DNA of 64,000 nt from Oligoflexus sp. (lineage in GTDB: Bacteria > Bdellovibrionota_B > Oligoflexia > Oligoflexales > Oligoflexaceae): positions 62,001-126,000 of the forward strand of contig NZ_DASTAT010000026.1 of the NCBI RefSeq assembly GCF_035712445.1. Direction: 5' to 3'. The position numbers and the translations under genes are program-made. Shown in pieces: positions 61,909 to 64,000 of this stretch. The number at the start of each line of letters is the position of its first letter. Positions within the stretch are counted from its first letter, which is position 1. The notes beneath the pieces are model-generated. The model ran no database searches, had not been told where the DNA came from, and saw only the letters and a program-made list of their open reading frames with translations.

Positions 61909-63163
61909 GACTATAACCCTGACACTGGAATCCGTCGCATTCGGAGGCTATGCCCTCACCCGACGTGACGGCAAAGTTTATTTCGTGGCGGATGCGCTGC
62001 CCGGGGAAACCGTGGCCGCGGACATTATCCAGAACAAGGATCGCTTTGCCAAAGCGCGCGTCACGTCCCGCCTGGCTGCTCCCGATTATGCCGTGCCTGC
62101 GCCCTGCCCTTATGCAGAACGCTGTGGAGGCTGTCATTGGCAGCGTGTGCCCTATGCGATGCAGAAGACGTGGAAGGCCGGATTTATTGAAGATGCCTTG
62201 CAAAGGATCGGCGGCATCCCCGCGGGGACTTATCCCTTTGCGATGCACGCCTCGCCGGACGAGCTGCATTATCGCAATCGCATCGATGTGAAGTGGCAGC
62301 TGACCCCCGAGGGAAAAGTACAGATCGGCTATTATGCGAAAAGTTCCCATGATCTGGTTCCGATCGAACGCTGCTGGATTGCAGATGAAAGGATCAACCA
62401 GGTCCTGCAGGAATGTGTGAGGCTGAGTTTTCCGAAGAGGGAACGAAGCTTTCAGACGAGCCTTGAATTTCAGGTGATTGCCGATGGTCGGGTGCTGGTG
62501 TCCGGTCAGGAGATTCCGCCCGGTTTCTGGCAGGATTTGAAGAAGGCTGTGGACCAAAATTCCATTCTGCAGCGTACTCTCATTGTGGATTCCCGGGAAT
62601 TCGTACTGCTGGAGGAATGGGACGGGCTCCGCTTTCACACCCGCGCGGGGCAGTTTCAGCAGGTGAATCTGCCGGCCAATCGCTTTCTGCGGGGATGGGT
62701 TCGGGATTTTGCAAGGCAGCATAAAGTGCAGAATGCTGTTGATCTTTACTGTGGCAGCGGCAATCTTTCCCTGGCTTTGGCTCGTGATGGCATCCAGGTT
62801 TTCGGGGTGGAAGCCTATGCGCCTTCCATTGAAGCCGCTGTTTATAATACGAAGCAGAATCAATTAAACGCGCGGTATGCAGCGGGAGATGCACAGGACA
62901 TCCGGCAGCTGTTTCCCGATCTGCCTGCCCTTGATCTTCTGATCGTCGATCCTCCGCGCCGCGGCATGGCCGAGGCCGTAGCGCCGGTTCTGGAGTTGGG
63001 GGCTTCACGCATTATTTATGTCAGCTGCGATCCCAATACGCTGGCGCGGGATTTGAAGATTATGCTGGCGGCTGGTTATGATCTGGACGATGTGAAGGGA
63101 TTGGATTTTTTTCCACAGAGCTATCATGTCGAGACAGTGGCTGTGCTGAAGAAAAACCCCTGA
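61847..63163 (+). CDS. 23S rRNA / tRNA uracil-5-methyltransferase, RumA (RlmD/TrmA-like) family
   Basis: The 438-residue protein has a TRAM-like N-terminal domain (LTLESVAFGGYALTRRDGKV), a [4Fe-4S] cluster with CPYAERCGGCHWQ near residue 87 and a SAM-binding methyltransferase domain with VDLYCGSGNLSLAL near 298, IVDPPRRGM near 365 and the catalytic Cys in YVSCDPNTLARDL near 388. Presence of the cluster and TRAM domain points to the RlmC/RlmD type that makes 5-methyluridine in 23S rRNA. A basic N-terminal tail is extra. The exact target is not decided. Confidence 0.9.
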   Translation: MNRKRKTFGKKPQSASKTTPETITLTLESVAFGGYALTRRDGKVYFVADALPGETVAADIIQNKDRFAKARVTSRLAAPDYAVPAPCPYAERCGGCHWQRVPYAMQKTWKAGFIEDALQRIGGIPAGTYPFAMHASPDELHYRNRIDVKWQLTPEGKVQIGYYAKSSHDLVPIERCWIADERINQVLQECVRLSFPKRERSFQTSLEFQVIADGRVLVSGQEIPPGFWQDLKKAVDQNSILQRTLIVDSREFVLLEEWDGLRFHTRAGQFQQVNLPANRFLRGWVRDFARQHKVQNAVDLYCGSGNLSLALARDGIQVFGVEAYAPSIEAAVYNTKQNQLNARYAAGDAQDIRQLFPDLPALDLLIVDPPRRGMAEAVAPVLELGASRIIYVSCDPNTLARDLKIMLAAGYDLDDVKGLDFFPQSYHVETVAVLKKNP

Positions 63164-63187
63164 CGCCCGAGCATCAGGGGCCTTTTG
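63157..63187 (+). terminator. terminator after the RNA methyltransferase gene
   Basis: CCCCTGA (63157-63163) and TCAGGGG (63174-63180) form a 7-base-pair stem followed by CCTTTT on the plus strand. It sits between convergent genes and overlaps the stop codon. Confidence 0.65.
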
Positions 63188-63190
63188 GGA

Positions 63191-64000
63191 TCAGGAAAGG
63201 ACACTGCGCAAAGCAGCCTGTACCATCTCGGGACTGGTCCCGCCGATACTCGACTTTTTCCGCAGAACAGCCATGATTTCAAGGGCCGCATAGACATCAG
63301 TGTCGACGAGGCTGCTGAACCCCCGGTAGTCTTCCAGCGGAAGTTCATTCAGACTGCGATCGGTCTTGATCGCATGAACGACGATCTCGCCCACCAGATG
63401 ATGCGCTTCCCGGAAGGCCATGCCTTTGGCTACGAAGTAATCCGCAAGGTCGGTGGCGTTCATGTATGCTTTTTCCGCTTCCGCAGCCATGCGTTCTTCG
63501 TTGACAGTCATCGTTTCCAAAACCAGACGCATCACGCGGAGTGAGGCCTTGTAGGTATCGAGACTATCGAAGAGTGCTTCCTTGTCTTCCTGCAGATCCT
63601 TGTTGTAACAGGACGGCAGGCCCTTCAGCACGGTAAGAAGACCCATCAGATTGCCGACGACGCGACCGCTTTTGCCGCGGATGAGTTCGAGGGCATCGGG
63701 GTTTTTCTTTTGAGGCATCAGCGACGAGCCCGTCGAAACCTGATCGCCCATGCGGATGAATTTGAATTCATCGGAGCAGTAAAGGATCAGATCTTCAGCG
63801 AGACGGCTGAGGTGCACCATGCCGAGGCTGGCGGCGCTCATGAATTCGACCGCGAAGTCACGATCGGAGACTGCATCGAGGCTGTTCGCCGTGATGCCAT
63901 CGAAGCCGAGTTCGGCTGCTAAAAAGTGCCGATCCACGCCCATGCTGTTACCGGACAAAGCGCCGGAACCCAAGGGGAGGACGTTCAAACGCACGCGGGC
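63191..64000 (-). CDS. argH: argininosuccinate lyase (5' partial)
   Basis: The C-terminal 270 codons are present; the gene continues past base 64000. The fumarase-superfamily signature GSSLMPQKKNPD and the N-terminal part of the visible region PLGSGALSGNSMGVDR are typical of argH, though family members more often read GTSFPIDR at the second position. The enzyme releases fumarate and arginine from argininosuccinate. No other arginine gene is visible; the rest of the pathway would lie beyond the window or elsewhere. Confidence 0.9.
   Translation of the reverse strand, partial: ARVRLNVLPLGSGALSGNSMGVDRHFLAAELGFDGITANSLDAVSDRDFAVEFMSAASLGMVHLSRLAEDLILYCSDEFKFIRMGDQVSTGSSLMPQKKNPDALELIRGKSGRVVGNLMGLLTVLKGLPSCYNKDLQEDKEALFDSLDTYKASLRVMRLVLETMTVNEERMAAEAEKAYMNATDLADYFVAKGMAFREAHHLVGEIVVHAIKTDRSLNELPLEDYRGFSSLVDTDVYAALEIMAVLRKKSSIGGTSPEMVQAALRSVLS

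Noticed and set aside
1..64000. tRNA, rRNA, CRISPR arrays, insertion sequences, prophage genes
   Set aside because: I looked for these on both strands and saw no supporting sequence, repeat array or transposase-like product.

Overview
The window comes from a moderately GC-rich, diderm, didermic-envelope bacterium with dense coding on both strands. Many proteins carry lipoboxes or Sec signals and look like outer-membrane barrels or surface proteins. Several are TPR/solenoid, PilZ, cyclase or chemosensory-type kinase proteins. This mix fits the Bdellovibrionota/Oligoflexia or a related deltaproteobacterial-type lineage, but that placement is inference from gene content; no rRNA or other marker lies in the window. 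I saw no tRNA, rRNA, CRISPR array, insertion sequence or prophage.

Layout. 1-5.1 kb: the 3' end of a class III cyclase, a membrane-anchored helical-repeat protein, a short minus-strand ORF broken by one in-frame stop, a fatty-acid desaturase and kynureninase. 5.1-8.9 kb: a secreted papain-like protease, then a decay zone holding a deleted and frameshifted amidohydrolase and a DUF1330-like gene scattered over three frames, followed by two very small membrane or lipoprotein genes. 9.2-19 kb: a PhoD-like phosphatase, a ChaA-type cation/proton antiporter, a hemerythrin, DUF1853, a DUF4421-like barrel, a receiver-like TPR protein without its phospho-Asp, a WbuC-type cupin, a periplasmic solute-binding protein, a GNAT enzyme and DUF488. 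19-31 kb: a PQQ-type propeller, a GAF histidine kinase, an SRAP (YedK/HMCES) protein, a trypsin-like protease, a LamG-like protein, a full-length paralogue of the first cyclase, and a lipoprotein with three copies of a four-cysteine repeat.

31-39 kb: a three-gene surface operon (barrel, DNRLRE-like lipoprotein, discoidin-like lipoprotein), the convergent HtrA-lon protein-quality operon, and a phosphoesterase/barrel pair. 39-47 kb: YjbQ, a lipoprotein ending in DM9-like repeats, and a four-gene redox cluster (GMC oxidase, flavin monooxygenase, HSL-type hydrolase, acetoacetate-decarboxylase-like protein) that looks like one catabolic or tailoring pathway. 47-55 kb: a large 7TMR-DISM/Hpt/HATPase kinase, a barrel, a 46-residue membrane protein, a padR-HAAS-DUF4097 envelope-stress-like operon, and an ATP-grasp-like plus SnoaL-like gene pair. 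55-64 kb: an MFS exporter, a large secreted lipoprotein, a lipoprotein/barrel pair, a PilZ protein, an RNA uracil-5-methyltransferase and the 3' part of argH.

The strongest candidates for something new are the tandem four-cysteine repeat lipoprotein, the four-gene redox operon, the pair of small anchored proteins sharing a C-x4-C-x-VEL core, the two cyclase paralogues that lack the usual catalytic Asn, and the three-gene surface operon. None of these is proven here to be an undescribed system.
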